A stretch of DNA of 57,036 bases from Streptosporangiaceae bacterium (GCA_019245115.1 JAFARZ010000432.1:1-57036); one strand, 5' to 3'; positions 42,890-51,773 are shown, counted from the first letter of the stretch. Numbers and translations are program-made. Notes: generated from the sequence alone by a model not told the origin.

Positions 42890-44995
42890 TTAACTCGCGC
42901 AGCTCAGCCGCGGCGTGCCGAAGTCGGCGTTGCCATAGTTGATCGTGCCGTTGCCCTCACCGACGTAAAGCTCGAGGATCTTGGCCCCGCTGACGTTCAC
43001 GCTGGCGTGGACCGTGGGTGTGGAGTTGGTCACCACGCCGCTGTCATAGATCTGGTTTCCGTCGGCGTAGAACTTGTAATCCACAGCGCCGGCGCCCTTG
43101 TCGGAGTCGTCCAGGCCCAGGTCCGTGGTGAACGTGGTGCAATTGCCGCCCAGGTAGTAATAGAGCGTGGCGACGGAGTTCACCCACAATCCATGAGAGT
43201 AGACCGTGCCATGGATTGACAGCGGGCCGCCGTAGTAGTTCTTGTTGATCCCGATGGGGCCGAAACCGTTAACCGCGGACAGCCAGGAGAGCTGGTCCAG
43301 GGTGGGGGCGCCGGCCGGCGGCACGACAACCTGGATAACGGCCTGGCCGCTGTCGCTGCCTTTCCGGATGCCGCCCCAGCGGTAGCTCGCCGTCGCGGTG
43401 AGCGCGTAGTCGCCCGGAGCGGTGCCCGGCGGGACTGTCACCTGCCAGGTCCCGTCGAGTTGGCGCCCGGTCGGCAGCGCGGGAGCCGACACGGGGGCGC
43501 CGGTATCCCAGCCGGTGGGTCCGGCCAGGGACAGGGACACGGCAGTGACCGGCTGCAGGCCGTCGTTGATGACCGTGGCCGCGACCGGAACGGTCTGCCC
43601 GGGCTGGACGATCTCGAACTGTGACCCAGGGTAGGCCGGGGGTACGTGAGGGCTGACCGAGACGCTCGTGAGCGGCGCGTAAAGGGGCGCCGTCAGGCCG
43701 CTCAGCGGCGATACCCGCAGCAGCACGGCGCCCTGCGCGGGCACGCTGGCGGTGATCACCCCCGCCGTCTCCCTAGTGGTGCCGGCCCACAGGTCACGCA
43801 CGGCGTAGGCGGCTGCCTGCCCCAGCCCAACGGCCTTGGCGGTAGTGGCGACCTGCTGCGGCGAGGATGAGGTATTGGCGAGCAGCACCGCGACATCACC
43901 CCCGGCCAGCGGCTTGGCCACGATGTCGGCGCCGTTCTGCTGAGCCACGAGCTGGCCCTGCTTTCCGAGCGCGTCCTGGTCAACGGCGACGACCGCCTTG
44001 TTACCGAGTATCTGCATGGTGGCCGCGGACATGGTGGTCAGGTCGCTGCTGACGAGGAGCGGTGACGCCATTTCCGCCCAGATGCTCATCTGGGTTTCCT
44101 GCTGCTGGACCGTCCAGTTGAAGGTGGTGCTTCCGGCCATCAGCATGTCGAGGTCGTTCCATGCGCCCGGATGGGCATAGCCTGCCAGGGGCAGGTCGTC
44201 GGCTAGATGGCCGAAGACCGTGGAGGCGAAGTTGGTACCCTCGTCCGGCGCCATCCGCCACATGTTCGAGATCTGCGCGGAGAGGGCAACATACGGCAGG
44301 TAGTTGGGGTTGGCTGGGTTGGCGTCGCCGGCGCCGATCGGCATTTCCTCACTGAAGACGATGTGCCGTCCCGTCGCGAGCAGGTCCTGGCTCATCTGCC
44401 GGTAGTCGTTCTCCAGGCTGGCGCTGGTGGTTCCGGCCGGGACCCCGCAATAGTCGAACTTGAGGAAATCAACGCCCCAGCTCGCGAACGTGTCCGCGTC
44501 CTGCTGATAGTGCCCGTAGCTGCCGGGCAGTCTCTGGCAGGTCGTGGTGCCGAAGCTCTCGTACACGCCCAGTTTGAGTCCCAGGGCGTGCAGTTGAGAC
44601 GCCAGCCAGGCGATTCCGTGCGGGAATCGCGTCGGATCAGCCTGCAGTTCCCCGTCTGCGGCGCGCTGTGGCGCCATCCAGCAGTCGTCCAGGTTGACGT
44701 AGTCATAGCCAAGCTTGGCCAGGCCGCTGGAGGCCAGCGCTTTGGCATTGGCCAGTACGTCGTCCTCGGTGACGCCGCACCGGTACTGGTACCAGTCGTT
44801 CCAGCCCATCGGCGGGGTCATCGCGAGCCCGTTGTACGACTGGCTCACGCCCTGCGCGGCAGTGACGGCCTGCGCGGCAGTGACGGCCTGAGCCGCCGGA
44901 GAGGTCGGAGCCACGGCCCCGATGAGCGCCGCCACGGTGAACAGCGTGGCGAGGAAGACCGCCGGGATCCTGCGCCGATGTCTGGGGTTATGCAT
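42890..44995 (-). CDS. Secreted GH27 alpha-galactosidase with NPCBM domain
   Basis: 701 residues. Signal peptide (RRRIPAVFLATLFTVAALIG) followed by a duplicated AQAVTA spacer. GH27 barrel ~55-330: LAMTPPMGWNDWYQYRCGV, YDYVNLDDCW, LKLGVYESFG, nucleophile Asp in FLKFDYC, acid/base Asp in WNDLDML. A beta domain follows, then an NEW3-like segment (~450-550), and a C-terminal NPCBM/CBM51-type module (GPIGINKNYYGGPLSIHG, HGLWVN, FTTDLGLDD). It releases alpha-linked galactose from oligo- or polysaccharides outside the cell. The galactose pathway operon next to it fits that product. A TTGACA-type promoter lies about 200 bases upstream. Confidence 0.92.
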   Translation of the reverse strand: MHNPRHRRRIPAVFLATLFTVAALIGAVAPTSPAAQAVTAAQAVTAAQGVSQSYNGLAMTPPMGWNDWYQYRCGVTEDDVLANAKALASSGLAKLGYDYVNLDDCWMAPQRAADGELQADPTRFPHGIAWLASQLHALGLKLGVYESFGTTTCQRLPGSYGHYQQDADTFASWGVDFLKFDYCGVPAGTTSASLENDYRQMSQDLLATGRHIVFSEEMPIGAGDANPANPNYLPYVALSAQISNMWRMAPDEGTNFASTVFGHLADDLPLAGYAHPGAWNDLDMLMAGSTTFNWTVQQQETQMSIWAEMASPLLVSSDLTTMSAATMQILGNKAVVAVDQDALGKQGQLVAQQNGADIVAKPLAGGDVAVLLANTSSSPQQVATTAKAVGLGQAAAYAVRDLWAGTTRETAGVITASVPAQGAVLLRVSPLSGLTAPLYAPLTSVSVSPHVPPAYPGSQFEIVQPGQTVPVAATVINDGLQPVTAVSLSLAGPTGWDTGAPVSAPALPTGRQLDGTWQVTVPPGTAPGDYALTATASYRWGGIRKGSDSGQAVIQVVVPPAGAPTLDQLSWLSAVNGFGPIGINKNYYGGPLSIHGTVYSHGLWVNSVATLYYYLGGNCTTFTTDLGLDDSDKGAGAVDYKFYADGNQIYDSGVVTNSTPTVHASVNVSGAKILELYVGEGNGTINYGNADFGTPRLSCAS

Positions 44996-45141
44996 GAGTC
45001 CTCATTTCGCCGTCGGCCCATGTCTTGGTTGCCTAATGTCTTCGCAGCTGCCGAGCCTGAGACCGGGGGAGTGCCCGTAGCACCCGGGGCAGCCGCGGGC
45101 GAACCGCGACATTCAGCGGCGTCATCCGCAAGCTCCTCCTG

Positions 45142-45306
45142 TGCGCGGGTTGCCCATTCTGCGCGGGTTGCCCATTCCCGGCAGGCGCACTTACATCGTC
45201 GGAGCCAACGACGCAACTGTCAATAGTATTTTACTAATTTATTTTTTTATGGATACTGTGCTGGTCTGGAGCTGCCTGCCGGTGATCTGGAGCTGCCTAC
45301 CGGTCG
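45142..45306. repeat. Two short tandem duplications
   Basis: Perfect 18-base duplication TGCGCGGGTTGCCCATTC at 45142-45177, and a 21-base unit starting TCTGGAGCTGCCT twice at 45265-45306 with two differences. Confidence 0.85.
45195..45223 (-). promoter_or_regulatory. Candidate promoter for the alpha-galactosidase gene
   Basis: On the minus strand TTGACA (45218-45223), 17 bases, then GACGAT (45195-45200). The -35 box is perfect and the -10 poor, as expected for a regulated promoter. Confidence 0.45.
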
Positions 45307-45353
45307 GCTGGACCCGCCTGTGCGACGCGGGCGGCCCCTGATCGTGCGCTCGC

Positions 45354-46235
45354 CTAAGCGAGGCAGCCGAACGAGGCAGCAGGAAGCGCGGCGGCGTCGA
45401 TCCGGGCCGACAGGATAGCGCCGTCCTCGGGTGCCGGATCGGGGATCCCATAGCGCGCCGTGGCGACGAACAGCCGGCCGCCCTCAGGACCGTCACCCAG
45501 GCAGACGCTGGTCGGCCGGCGCGCGGGCACTGGGACGACCGCCTCGACCGACCCGTCCGGCCGGTAGCAGCGCACCGCGAAGCCGTCCCACAGCGCGACC
45601 CACAGCCGGCCGGACGCGTCAACGGTCATGCCGTCGGGCGCGCCGTCGGACGGCGATAGCTCGGCGAAGACCCGCCGGCCGGCGACCTCCCCGCTCGGCG
45701 GGTCGACCCGGCACGCGTAGATCACCCCGGCGAACGTGTCCGACACGTACATCAGCGAGCCGTCCGCGGTGAACGCCGGGCCGTTCACGATGGTCATCCC
45801 GTCGAGGACCTTCGCCACCGTGCCACCGGCGCCGGCCCGGTACAGCGACCCGGCTCCCTCGGTGGCGTCGTAGGCCATGCTGCCGGCCCAGAACCTGCCG
45901 CCAGGATCGCAGCAGCCGTCGTTCATCCGCATCGGCACGGGTGATCCGTCCTCGGGGCGATCGAGCCAGGTCAGTGCGCCGTCAGGGCAGATGATCGCGA
46001 TTCCGGTACCGGCCGCCGCGATCCACTCGCCCGGTCGGCCAGCGACCGGGGCCACCGCGCCCAGCGGCACCCCGAGCCGGGCCACAACCCGCGAGTCACC
46101 CGGCCTGCCACCCGGGACCTCGCGCAGCTCACCGGCCAGGATGTCGGTGAATACCAGGCGGTCACCGAGCCAGCGTGTCCCCTCGGCGAGCTCGCAGCCT
46201 CCGCCGGACCAGAGCTGGAGCGGCGATGCGCTCAC
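45354..46235 (-). CDS. SMP-30/gluconolactonase family sugar lactonase
   Basis: 293 residues, six-bladed propeller of the SMP-30 group. Metal-ligand positions are seen in CELAEGTRWLGDRLVF, MRMNDGCCDPGGRFWAGSM, VNGPAFTADGSLMYVSDT and PDGMTVDASGRLWVALW (Glu, Asn, Asn/Asp, Asp). It should open the lactone made by the sugar dehydrogenase, here most likely galactono-lactone, to the free acid for the DgoD-type dehydratase. Its start overlaps the kinase stop (46232-46235), so it is the last gene of the coupled operon. Substrate is inferred from neighbours. Confidence 0.88.
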   Translation of the reverse strand: MSASPLQLWSGGGCELAEGTRWLGDRLVFTDILAGELREVPGGRPGDSRVVARLGVPLGAVAPVAGRPGEWIAAAGTGIAIICPDGALTWLDRPEDGSPVPMRMNDGCCDPGGRFWAGSMAYDATEGAGSLYRAGAGGTVAKVLDGMTIVNGPAFTADGSLMYVSDTFAGVIYACRVDPPSGEVAGRRVFAELSPSDGAPDGMTVDASGRLWVALWDGFAVRCYRPDGSVEAVVPVPARRPTSVCLGDGPEGGRLFVATARYGIPDPAPEDGAILSARIDAAALPAASFGCLA

Positions 46236-47230
46236 CTGATCGTGTCCTCTGCCGCGTCGAGCAGGTCCAGTTCCGCGCGCGTCGGCAGGCCTTCCCAGTC
46301 GCCCGCGCTGCCCACGGCGAACGCGCTCACGGCAGCGCCGCGCCGCAGGCGGCCGGCTATGTCCAGGCCGTCCAGGACGCCGGACAGATACCCGGACACG
46401 AACGCGTCCCCGGCGCCGATTACGTCGACCGCGCGGACGGCGCGGGCCGGTACGGAAATGGTGCCGTCGGCCGTGTACGCGGTCGCGCCATGGGCGCCGC
46501 GCTTGACCACGACCGTGTGCACGCCCCGGGCCAGCAGCCCCTCAGCCGTGACTGCCGTGGCTGCCGTGACCGCCGTGGCCACGACGGCTGCCGCGCCGGG
46601 AGCCGTTTCGTCCGCCAGCAGGGCAAGTTCCGGCTCGGAAGCGAAGACGATGCCCGCCAGGGCGACCAGCGGCCGCAGCGCGGCCCGGGCGTCCGCGGCG
46701 GACCAGAGCCGCGCGCGGTAGTTGACATCCAAGCTCACGAGGCGGCCGGCCTCGCGGGCACGTTCGGCGCTGACGCGGGCGGCCCGTGCTGGGGCGGCCC
46801 CGAGCGCCGAGGTGATCCCGGTCAGGTGCAGCACCCCGCGCCCGCTCGCCGGCACAAGGTCGGGCGGCAGATCCGCCTCGTCCAGGCCGCTGCCCGCCGA
46901 GCCGGAACGGTAGTACTGAACCCGGGTGACATCCGCCAGCCGCCGTTCGAACAAGATGAGCCCGGTCGGCCGGCTCTGGTCAACCAGGGCTCCGCTGACG
47001 TCGACGTTCTCGGCGCGCAGCGTCCGCAGCACGAGAGCGCCGAGCTCGTCGTCGCCGACCCGGCCGATCCACGCGACGCTGTGCCCGAGCCGCGCCAGGC
47101 CGATCGCGACGTTGGACTCGGCCCCGGCGACAGACAGCCCGAGGCTGCCGCCGAGCCGCAGCGGTGTCGTGCTTCGCAGCGCCGCCATAGTCTCGCCCAG
47201 CGTCACGACCTCGGCGGCCGCCGCGCTCAC
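46232..47230 (-). CDS. PfkB family kinase, 2-keto-3-deoxy-sugar-acid kinase-like
   Basis: 332 residues, ribokinase fold. AGAESNVAIGLARLG and RVGDDELG are the N-terminal PfkB pattern. The signature DVIGAGDAFVSGYLSG carries the catalytic Asp. Similar to KdgK, which phosphorylates 2-keto-3-deoxygluconate; here the expected substrate is 2-keto-3-deoxygalactonate. It is not of the DgoK fold used by E. coli. An Ala/Thr/Val repeat (VATAVTAATAVTA) is inserted at ~215-230, part of the minisatellite pattern of this operon. Four-base overlaps on both sides. Confidence 0.88.
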   Translation of the reverse strand: MSAAAAEVVTLGETMAALRSTTPLRLGGSLGLSVAGAESNVAIGLARLGHSVAWIGRVGDDELGALVLRTLRAENVDVSGALVDQSRPTGLILFERRLADVTRVQYYRSGSAGSGLDEADLPPDLVPASGRGVLHLTGITSALGAAPARAARVSAERAREAGRLVSLDVNYRARLWSAADARAALRPLVALAGIVFASEPELALLADETAPGAAAVVATAVTAATAVTAEGLLARGVHTVVVKRGAHGATAYTADGTISVPARAVRAVDVIGAGDAFVSGYLSGVLDGLDIAGRLRRGAAVSAFAVGSAGDWEGLPTRAELDLLDAAEDTIR

Positions 47231-47943
47231 CGCTGTCCCCAGGGTGCCGAGGCGCCGCCGTCCGTGCCGCCGTCCGCGCCGCCGTCCGTGTCATCGTCCG
47301 CGCCGCTGTCCGTGTCATCGTCCGCGGCGCGGACGGCAGCTAGGAAACTTCGGGCACGCGCTCGCAGGTCGCTCAGCGACCCGCGAGACGCGGCGTCGCC
47401 GACCAGCGGCGACCCGACCCCCACGGCCACCGCACCGGCGGCGAGGTACTCGTGCGCCATCCCGGCATCGACCCCGCCGACCGGGACGAGCGGGGCCTCC
47501 GGGAACGGGTCGAGCAGTGCCCGCAGGTAGCGCACCCCGCCAAGTGAGGCGGGGAAAAGCTTCACCGCCGCCGCGCCCTGCCGCATGGCCGTCTCGATCT
47601 CGGTCGGTGTCAGCGCGCCGGCCAGCAGCGGCAGTCCACGTCCGGCGGCGGTGCGCAGGCCGGGCGTGATAGCGGGCGTCACGACGAAGTCCGCTCCCGC
47701 GTCGGCGGCACCGTCCGCGTCCTCCGGCGTGACCACGGTCCCGGCGCCCACCCAAGCCGCCGGCCCCAGCTCGGCCCGGGCACGAGAGATCACGCCGAGC
47801 GCGTCCGGCGTGTTCAGCGACACCTCGATCAGGCTGACACCCTCCTCGGCCAGTGTCAGCACGGTGCGGGTCGCGGCACCCGGGTCGGTGCCACGGACGA
47901 TGGCAAGCAGCCGCCGGGAACGGAGAGCATCCAGGAGGTTCAT
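47227..47943 (-). CDS. 2-dehydro-3-deoxy-6-phospho-sugar aldolase (KDPG/KDPGal aldolase)
   Basis: 238 residues. (beta/alpha)8 class I aldolase: LLAIVRGTDPGAATRTVLTL, catalytic Glu in LIEVSLNTPDALGV, Schiff-base Lys in AAVKLFPASLGGVRYLRAL, and phosphate-binding VPVGGVDAGMA. It cleaves KDPG or KDPGal to pyruvate and glyceraldehyde 3-phosphate; beside a galactonate dehydratase the galacto form is likely (DgoA role). Start ATG 47941-47943 overlaps the epimerase stop. The C-terminus is extended by an Asp/Gly/Thr repeat tail encoded by a 12-base minisatellite (47255-47330), not part of the fold. Confidence 0.9.
   Translation of the reverse strand: MNLLDALRSRRLLAIVRGTDPGAATRTVLTLAEEGVSLIEVSLNTPDALGVISRARAELGPAAWVGAGTVVTPEDADGAADAGADFVVTPAITPGLRTAAGRGLPLLAGALTPTEIETAMRQGAAAVKLFPASLGGVRYLRALLDPFPEAPLVPVGGVDAGMAHEYLAAGAVAVGVGSPLVGDAASRGSLSDLRARARSFLAAVRAADDDTDSGADDDTDGGADGGTDGGASAPWGQR
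47255..47330 (-). repeat. In-frame minisatellite in the aldolase C-terminus
   Basis: Imperfect 12-base units built on GCCGTCCGTGTC/GCCGTCCGCGCC, coding for a D-T/D-G-G-A-type acidic tail. Confidence 0.75.
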
Positions 47944-48920
47944 GCCGCCGCCTCGATCTCCAGCTCCCACTCGACCCAGCCGGACCGGGGAACCGTGACG
48001 GCGTCGTCGGGCTGCCGTGCTTCGGCGAGGTTGAAGACAGATCCGAGCATGGGTTCCACGCCGATGCTCCGGTACGGGCGGTCCTCAGGGAACCCGCCGA
48101 GGTTGCGCCACAGCGCCACCGACGTCGGCATACCGGTGTCGGCGTGCAGGCTCAGCCGCAGCCGGCCGCCGGCGTCGCGGACGGTGGCGCTGGTGCAGCC
48201 CAAGGCGATGGCGCCTACCGCCGTCCCGTCATCGGGACCCAGCCGGTCAAACCGGAGCCCGCCGGCCCTGCCGGCTCCGTGGCGGCCGCCGGCTCCGTGG
48301 CGCCCGCCGGCTCCGTGGCGCCCGCCGGCCCCGTGGCGGCCGCCGGCTGCGCCGGGACCTGGCCAGCGTGCCGTGACGAACGGAGCGCCTGCCGGCCAGG
48401 GCCGGTCAAGGAGGGGCGCGGCCTCGGGGTAGAGCCGGACTTCCGGACTGCCGGGAAGGAACAGCGTGGCGCGGGCGGAAACGTCGAGCAGGGCATGGGC
48501 TGCCCAGACGAATCGGTACCCCGGGCTCGCGGTCAGCCGGTACCGCGCGGCTATCAGGTCATCTCCTCCGGTGATGCGGCGGCGCAGCGTGAAGTTCCCG
48601 CAGTCGGCCTCGGCGCTGCCGTCACCGAGGTCGCGCCAGGCGCGTGCCCACGCGTCCCCGTGGTCGGGCTCGCCGCGGACGGTCGGCACGCATTCCTCGA
48701 GCCCGCCGGCGTCCACGAACCGATCGCCGGGAACTACCAGGCCGCGCCCGGGATCGTATCGCAGCCACAGCCACTCGCGCCCGGCCAGCCGCAGCGAGGT
48801 CCAGCGCCCGCCGTGACTCAGGTCGGTGCTCACCCCCGTGCCCGACACCCCCGTGCCCGACACTCCCGTGCCCGACACTCCCGTCACCCCCGCGCCCGAT
48901 ACCCCCGCGCGCCCGGTCAT
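47940..48920 (-). CDS. Aldose 1-epimerase-like protein with repeat insertions
   Basis: About 326 residues. Galactose-mutarotase-like beta-sandwich elements: GLEECVPTVRGEPDHGDAWA, YRLTASPGYRFVWAAHALLD, MPTSVALWRNLGGFPEDRPY and GVEPMLGSVFNLAEA. It would interconvert sugar anomers for the dehydrogenase. Two oddities. The N-terminus is a run of GVSGTG repeats from a 15-base minisatellite (48831-48899). A (GRHGAG)x4 insertion from an 18-base repeat (48271-48342) sits inside the domain. Start ATG 48918-48920 overlaps the dehydratase stop (ATGA); an ATG two codons earlier is possible. Confidence 0.82.
   Translation of the reverse strand: MTGRAGVSGAGVTGVSGTGVSGTGVSGTGVSTDLSHGGRWTSLRLAGREWLWLRYDPGRGLVVPGDRFVDAGGLEECVPTVRGEPDHGDAWARAWRDLGDGSAEADCGNFTLRRRITGGDDLIAARYRLTASPGYRFVWAAHALLDVSARATLFLPGSPEVRLYPEAAPLLDRPWPAGAPFVTARWPGPGAAGGRHGAGGRHGAGGRHGAGGRHGAGRAGGLRFDRLGPDDGTAVGAIALGCTSATVRDAGGRLRLSLHADTGMPTSVALWRNLGGFPEDRPYRSIGVEPMLGSVFNLAEARQPDDAVTVPRSGWVEWELEIEAAA
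48271..48342 (-). repeat. In-frame 18-bp tandem repeat, four units
   Basis: Units start CCGGCTCCGTGGCG at 48271, 48289, 48307 and 48325 with one to three differences. They encode GRHGAG repeats in the epimerase-like protein. Confidence 0.88.
48831..48899 (-). repeat. In-frame 15-bp tandem repeat at an N-terminus
   Basis: Units CACCCCCGTGCCCGA at 48831 and 48846, variants at 48861, 48876 (short) and 48885. They encode SGTGV repeats just after the epimerase start. Confidence 0.88.
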
Positions 48921-50065
48921 CACCATTCCCGGAACGAGCCGTCGGGCGCACGCCACACCGGGTTGCGCCACCGGTGCCCGGTCTCGTCCGCGCGAAGCAC
49001 CGCCGCTTCGTCGATCTCGATGCCGAGCCCGGCAGCGGACGGCACCGACGCGTACCCGTCGACGAACCGGAAGACGTCCGGCTTCACCAGGTAGTCCAGG
49101 AGCTCGTTCCCCTGGTTGTAATGGATGCCGATGCTCTGCTCCTCAATGAGGAAATTCGGCGTGGCGAACGCGACCTGCAGGCTCGCCGCCAGCGCGATGG
49201 GGCCGAGCGGGCAGTGCGGCGCCAGGCTGACATCGTGCGCCTCGGCCAGGGCGGCGATCCGGCGCACCTCGCTGATGCCGCCCGCGTGCGAGACGTCAGG
49301 CTGCACCACGGCGACACCGGTGGTCAGGATGTCGCGGAAGTCCCACCGGGAGTACAGCCGCTCGCCCGTCGCCAGCGGCACCGTGGTGTGCTCGACCAGC
49401 CGGCCGAGGTCGCGCGAGTACTCGGGAAGGGCGGGTTCCTCGACGAACAGCGGAAACAGCGGCTCCAGTAGCGGCAGCAGCCGCCGGGACATGGCCGTGG
49501 AAATCCGCCCGTGGAAGTCCACGACGAGGTCCCGGTCCGGCCCGATGGCATCGCGGACCGCGGCGACACGGTCCACGACTTCCCGGGTGCGCCCGAGCGT
49601 CTCGATCGGTTCCATGCGCCCGGAGGCGTTCATCTTGACGGCGGTGAAGCCGGCCTCGGCCTGCTCGCGTGCCCGGTCGGCAACCTCCAATGGCTCATCC
49701 CCGCCGATCCAGCTGTAGACGCGTACCCTGTCGCGTACCGGGCCGCCGAGCAGCTGGTACACCGGCGCCCCGTACGCCTTCCCGGCGATGTCCCACAGGG
49801 CCTGGTCGATGCCGGCCACCGCGGACGACAGCACCGGGCCGCCGCGGTAGAAGCCGCCGCGGGTCAGCACCTGCCAGTGATCCTCGATACGGAGCGGGTC
49901 CTTGCCTATCAGCAGGTCACTCAGCTCGGCTACAGCGGTGCGCACCGTCTCCGCGCGGCCTTCAACCACGGGTTCACCCCAGCCGGTGATCCCCTCATCG
50001 GTCTCGATGCGCAGGAACAGCCACCGTGGCGGCACCAGGAAGGTGCTGACGTCAGTGATCTTCAC
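48920..50065 (-). CDS. dgoD: D-galactonate dehydratase
   Basis: 381 residues of the enolase superfamily. It follows E. coli DgoD closely from end to end: VSTFLVPPRWLFLRIETDEG, GFYRGGPVLSSAVAGIDQAL, metal/catalytic segments VVDFHGRIS, FVEEPALPE and ATGERLYS, then the catalytic His in LAPHCPLGPIALAASL, and WRNPVWRAPDGSFREW at the end. It removes water from D-galactonate to give 2-keto-3-deoxygalactonate. Start ATG overlaps the GntR stop by four bases (50062-50065), and its stop overlaps the epimerase start, so it is the centre of a coupled operon. Confidence 0.93.
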   Translation of the reverse strand: MKITDVSTFLVPPRWLFLRIETDEGITGWGEPVVEGRAETVRTAVAELSDLLIGKDPLRIEDHWQVLTRGGFYRGGPVLSSAVAGIDQALWDIAGKAYGAPVYQLLGGPVRDRVRVYSWIGGDEPLEVADRAREQAEAGFTAVKMNASGRMEPIETLGRTREVVDRVAAVRDAIGPDRDLVVDFHGRISTAMSRRLLPLLEPLFPLFVEEPALPEYSRDLGRLVEHTTVPLATGERLYSRWDFRDILTTGVAVVQPDVSHAGGISEVRRIAALAEAHDVSLAPHCPLGPIALAASLQVAFATPNFLIEEQSIGIHYNQGNELLDYLVKPDVFRFVDGYASVPSAAGLGIEIDEAAVLRADETGHRWRNPVWRAPDGSFREW

Positions 50066-50796
50066 GCGCCCGGCCGATCGGCTTCCCGCAGGACAGGGTC
50101 CGCCTGGCTGATGTCGGTCAGCGCCTGGTCGAGCAACTCGAGCACCGCGTGCTCCGCGGCGGCACTGTCTCCTGCCTCGACGGCGGCGAGAATAGCGCTG
50201 TGCACTGGCACCGAGTCAGGCCATTCCGACTTGTTGTGCACCAGCATGTCGCGGGCGCGGAGCCCCGACTCGAGGATGAACTCCATCCGGCTCAGCAGTT
50301 CGTTGTGCGCCGCGTTCAGCAGCGCGCGGTGGAAGGCGAGGTCGGCGTCGATGACCCTGGCGCCATCGGTGCCAGAGTCGATCATCGCCTGGAGGGCTTC
50401 GCGCAGGTCCGCCAGGTCCCGCTCGGTGCGGCGCAGCGCGGCGAGGCGCGCCGCCGCCGGCTCGATGATGAACCGGACCTCGGCCAGGTCGTAGAGGAAC
50501 GACGCATCCTCATGCCCTTCCTGCCACCGCAGCAGGTCCGCGTCGAGCAGGCTCCAGGAGGATCGCGGCTTGACGACCGTGCCGAGCTTCTGCCGTGACT
50601 CGACGAGGCCCTTGGCCGCCAGGACCCGCATGGCCTCCCGGAGCACCGTGTTGCTGATCCCCAGCTCACGCTCGAGCTGCTGGGGCGGGAGCTGGCTGCC
50701 AGGCGCGTAGTACCCGTTGACGATGCGCGATCCGTTCGTCTCCACCGTCTCGCCGTGCAGCCCCCGCAGCGCGCCCGGCGGTCTCCTGGAAGGCAT
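50062..50796 (-). CDS. GntR/FadR family regulator of the galactonate operon
   Basis: About 244 residues. N-terminal winged helix (PPQQLERELGISNTVLREAM, RVLAAKGLV, GTVVKP) and a C-terminal FCD domain with its metal-site Asp and His residues (DADLAFHRALLNAAHN, VPVHSAILAAVEAGD). FadR-type members such as DgoR repress sugar-acid operons and sense the acid or its ketodeoxy product. ATG 50794-50796 follows AGAGGA; an in-frame start at 50856 is possible. Located inside the operon it probably controls, between dehydrogenase and dehydratase. Confidence 0.9.
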   Translation of the reverse strand: MPSRRPPGALRGLHGETVETNGSRIVNGYYAPGSQLPPQQLERELGISNTVLREAMRVLAAKGLVESRQKLGTVVKPRSSWSLLDADLLRWQEGHEDASFLYDLAEVRFIIEPAAARLAALRRTERDLADLREALQAMIDSGTDGARVIDADLAFHRALLNAAHNELLSRMEFILESGLRARDMLVHNKSEWPDSVPVHSAILAAVEAGDSAAAEHAVLELLDQALTDISQADPVLREADRPGA

Positions 50797-50877
50797 GTAC
50801 GAACGGTCCTCTCTGCCTGGATCGCCAGCGGCCTGGTTCGCTTCGAGCTCTGGCACCTCTCGCTTTTCCTCCCTTGG

Positions 50878-51630
50878 TCAGGCAGAGTCCCTGACCACGC
50901 TCCACCCACCGTCCACGACCAGCGATGCCCCGGTGACGAACGACGCGTCGTCGGAGGCCAGGAACGCGACGGCCGCGGCGACCTCCGCCGGATCACCGAA
51001 ACGCTTGGCGACGGTCGCCCTGATGCTGGCCTCCCGGGCCTTGTCCGGAACACTGTCCCACGCCCCGGTCAGCACAGGTCCCGGAAGCACCGTGTTGACA
51101 CGAACATCCGGTCCGTACTCGACAGCGAGCTGCCGCCCGAGAGCGCACAGGGCCCCCTTAGCCGCCGCGTAAGCCGGGTGGCCGGGCAGGCCGACCAGGG
51201 CATGTACCGAGGAGGTGAGCACGATCGAGCCCCTGGCCCGCCGGAGCGGGCCGATGAGTGTCCGCACGCCCTGCCACGCCGCGGTCAGTGAGACCGCGAT
51301 CTGTGCCTGCCACTCCTGCTCCGTGAGTTCGTGAGCTGGCTTGACCGCGATCGCCCGCCCGGCGTTGCTGTGCAGCACGTCCAGCCGGCCCCAGGTCTGT
51401 TCAACGTGCGCGCCGAGGCCATCCCAGTCCGCGCTGGACACCGCGTCCAGGTGCAGGTAGCTCGCGCGGCCGCCACCGGAATTTATCTGTGCGGTGACCT
51501 TCGCCCCGCCCTCATCGTCAACGTCGGTGACAAGGACATGGGCGCCTTCGGCGGCCAGCCGCTCGGCTGCGGCGGCGCCGATGCCGCTGGCGGCACCGGT
51601 AACGACTGCCACGCGGTCGCGGAACCTCAT
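50878..51630 (-). CDS. Classical SDR dehydrogenase, probable galactose dehydrogenase
   Basis: 250 residues: cofactor motif VTGAASGIGAAAAERLA, then the acidic TDVDDEGG (Asp favours NAD), NAG in LHSNAGRAI, catalytic Ser in VLTSSVHALVG, YAAAK, PGPVLTG and a C-terminal FVTGASLVVDGGW. As first gene of the run it would oxidise the sugar (galactose or a relative) to its lactone. Start ATG 51628-51630 after GATGAGG; a start ten codons earlier is not supported. Substrate is inferred from context. Confidence 0.88.
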   Translation of the reverse strand: MRFRDRVAVVTGAASGIGAAAAERLAAEGAHVLVTDVDDEGGAKVTAQINSGGGRASYLHLDAVSSADWDGLGAHVEQTWGRLDVLHSNAGRAIAVKPAHELTEQEWQAQIAVSLTAAWQGVRTLIGPLRRARGSIVLTSSVHALVGLPGHPAYAAAKGALCALGRQLAVEYGPDVRVNTVLPGPVLTGAWDSVPDKAREASIRATVAKRFGDPAEVAAAVAFLASDDASFVTGASLVVDGGWSVVRDSA

Positions 51631-51773
51631 AGGAACCTCATCACGACAGGAGGTTAGCATTAGATGGGATTATAGTAAAATATGCTTGACCAAGATCACT
51701 GGTAGCCATTACCGTCGCCCTGACGGGGGTCCTGACATTGCCTGTCCACGATGTGGTGATAGGAGGACCGGGG
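51631..51773. promoter_or_regulatory. Divergent control region of the galactose island
   Basis: 143 bases between the catabolic operon and the ABC importer. It holds TATAAT on the minus strand (within 51668-51676), TTGACC on the plus strand near 51684 and a CTTGACCAAG dyad. This is the natural place for the GntR operator; I could not settle the site. Confidence 0.4.

Larger units (their letters stand above)
44996..45353. other. Promoter region of the alpha-galactosidase gene
   Basis: 358 bases between two minus-strand genes, with an AT-rich block (45224-45252), a promoter candidate and two short tandem duplications. No gene. Confidence 0.6.

Noticed and set aside
46175..47530. Long plus-strand open frame opposite the kinase and lactonase genes
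   Set aside because: It is the antisense of three well-conserved minus-strand enzymes, has no family features and is Arg/Ala/Gly-rich, as expected of shadow frames in high-GC DNA.
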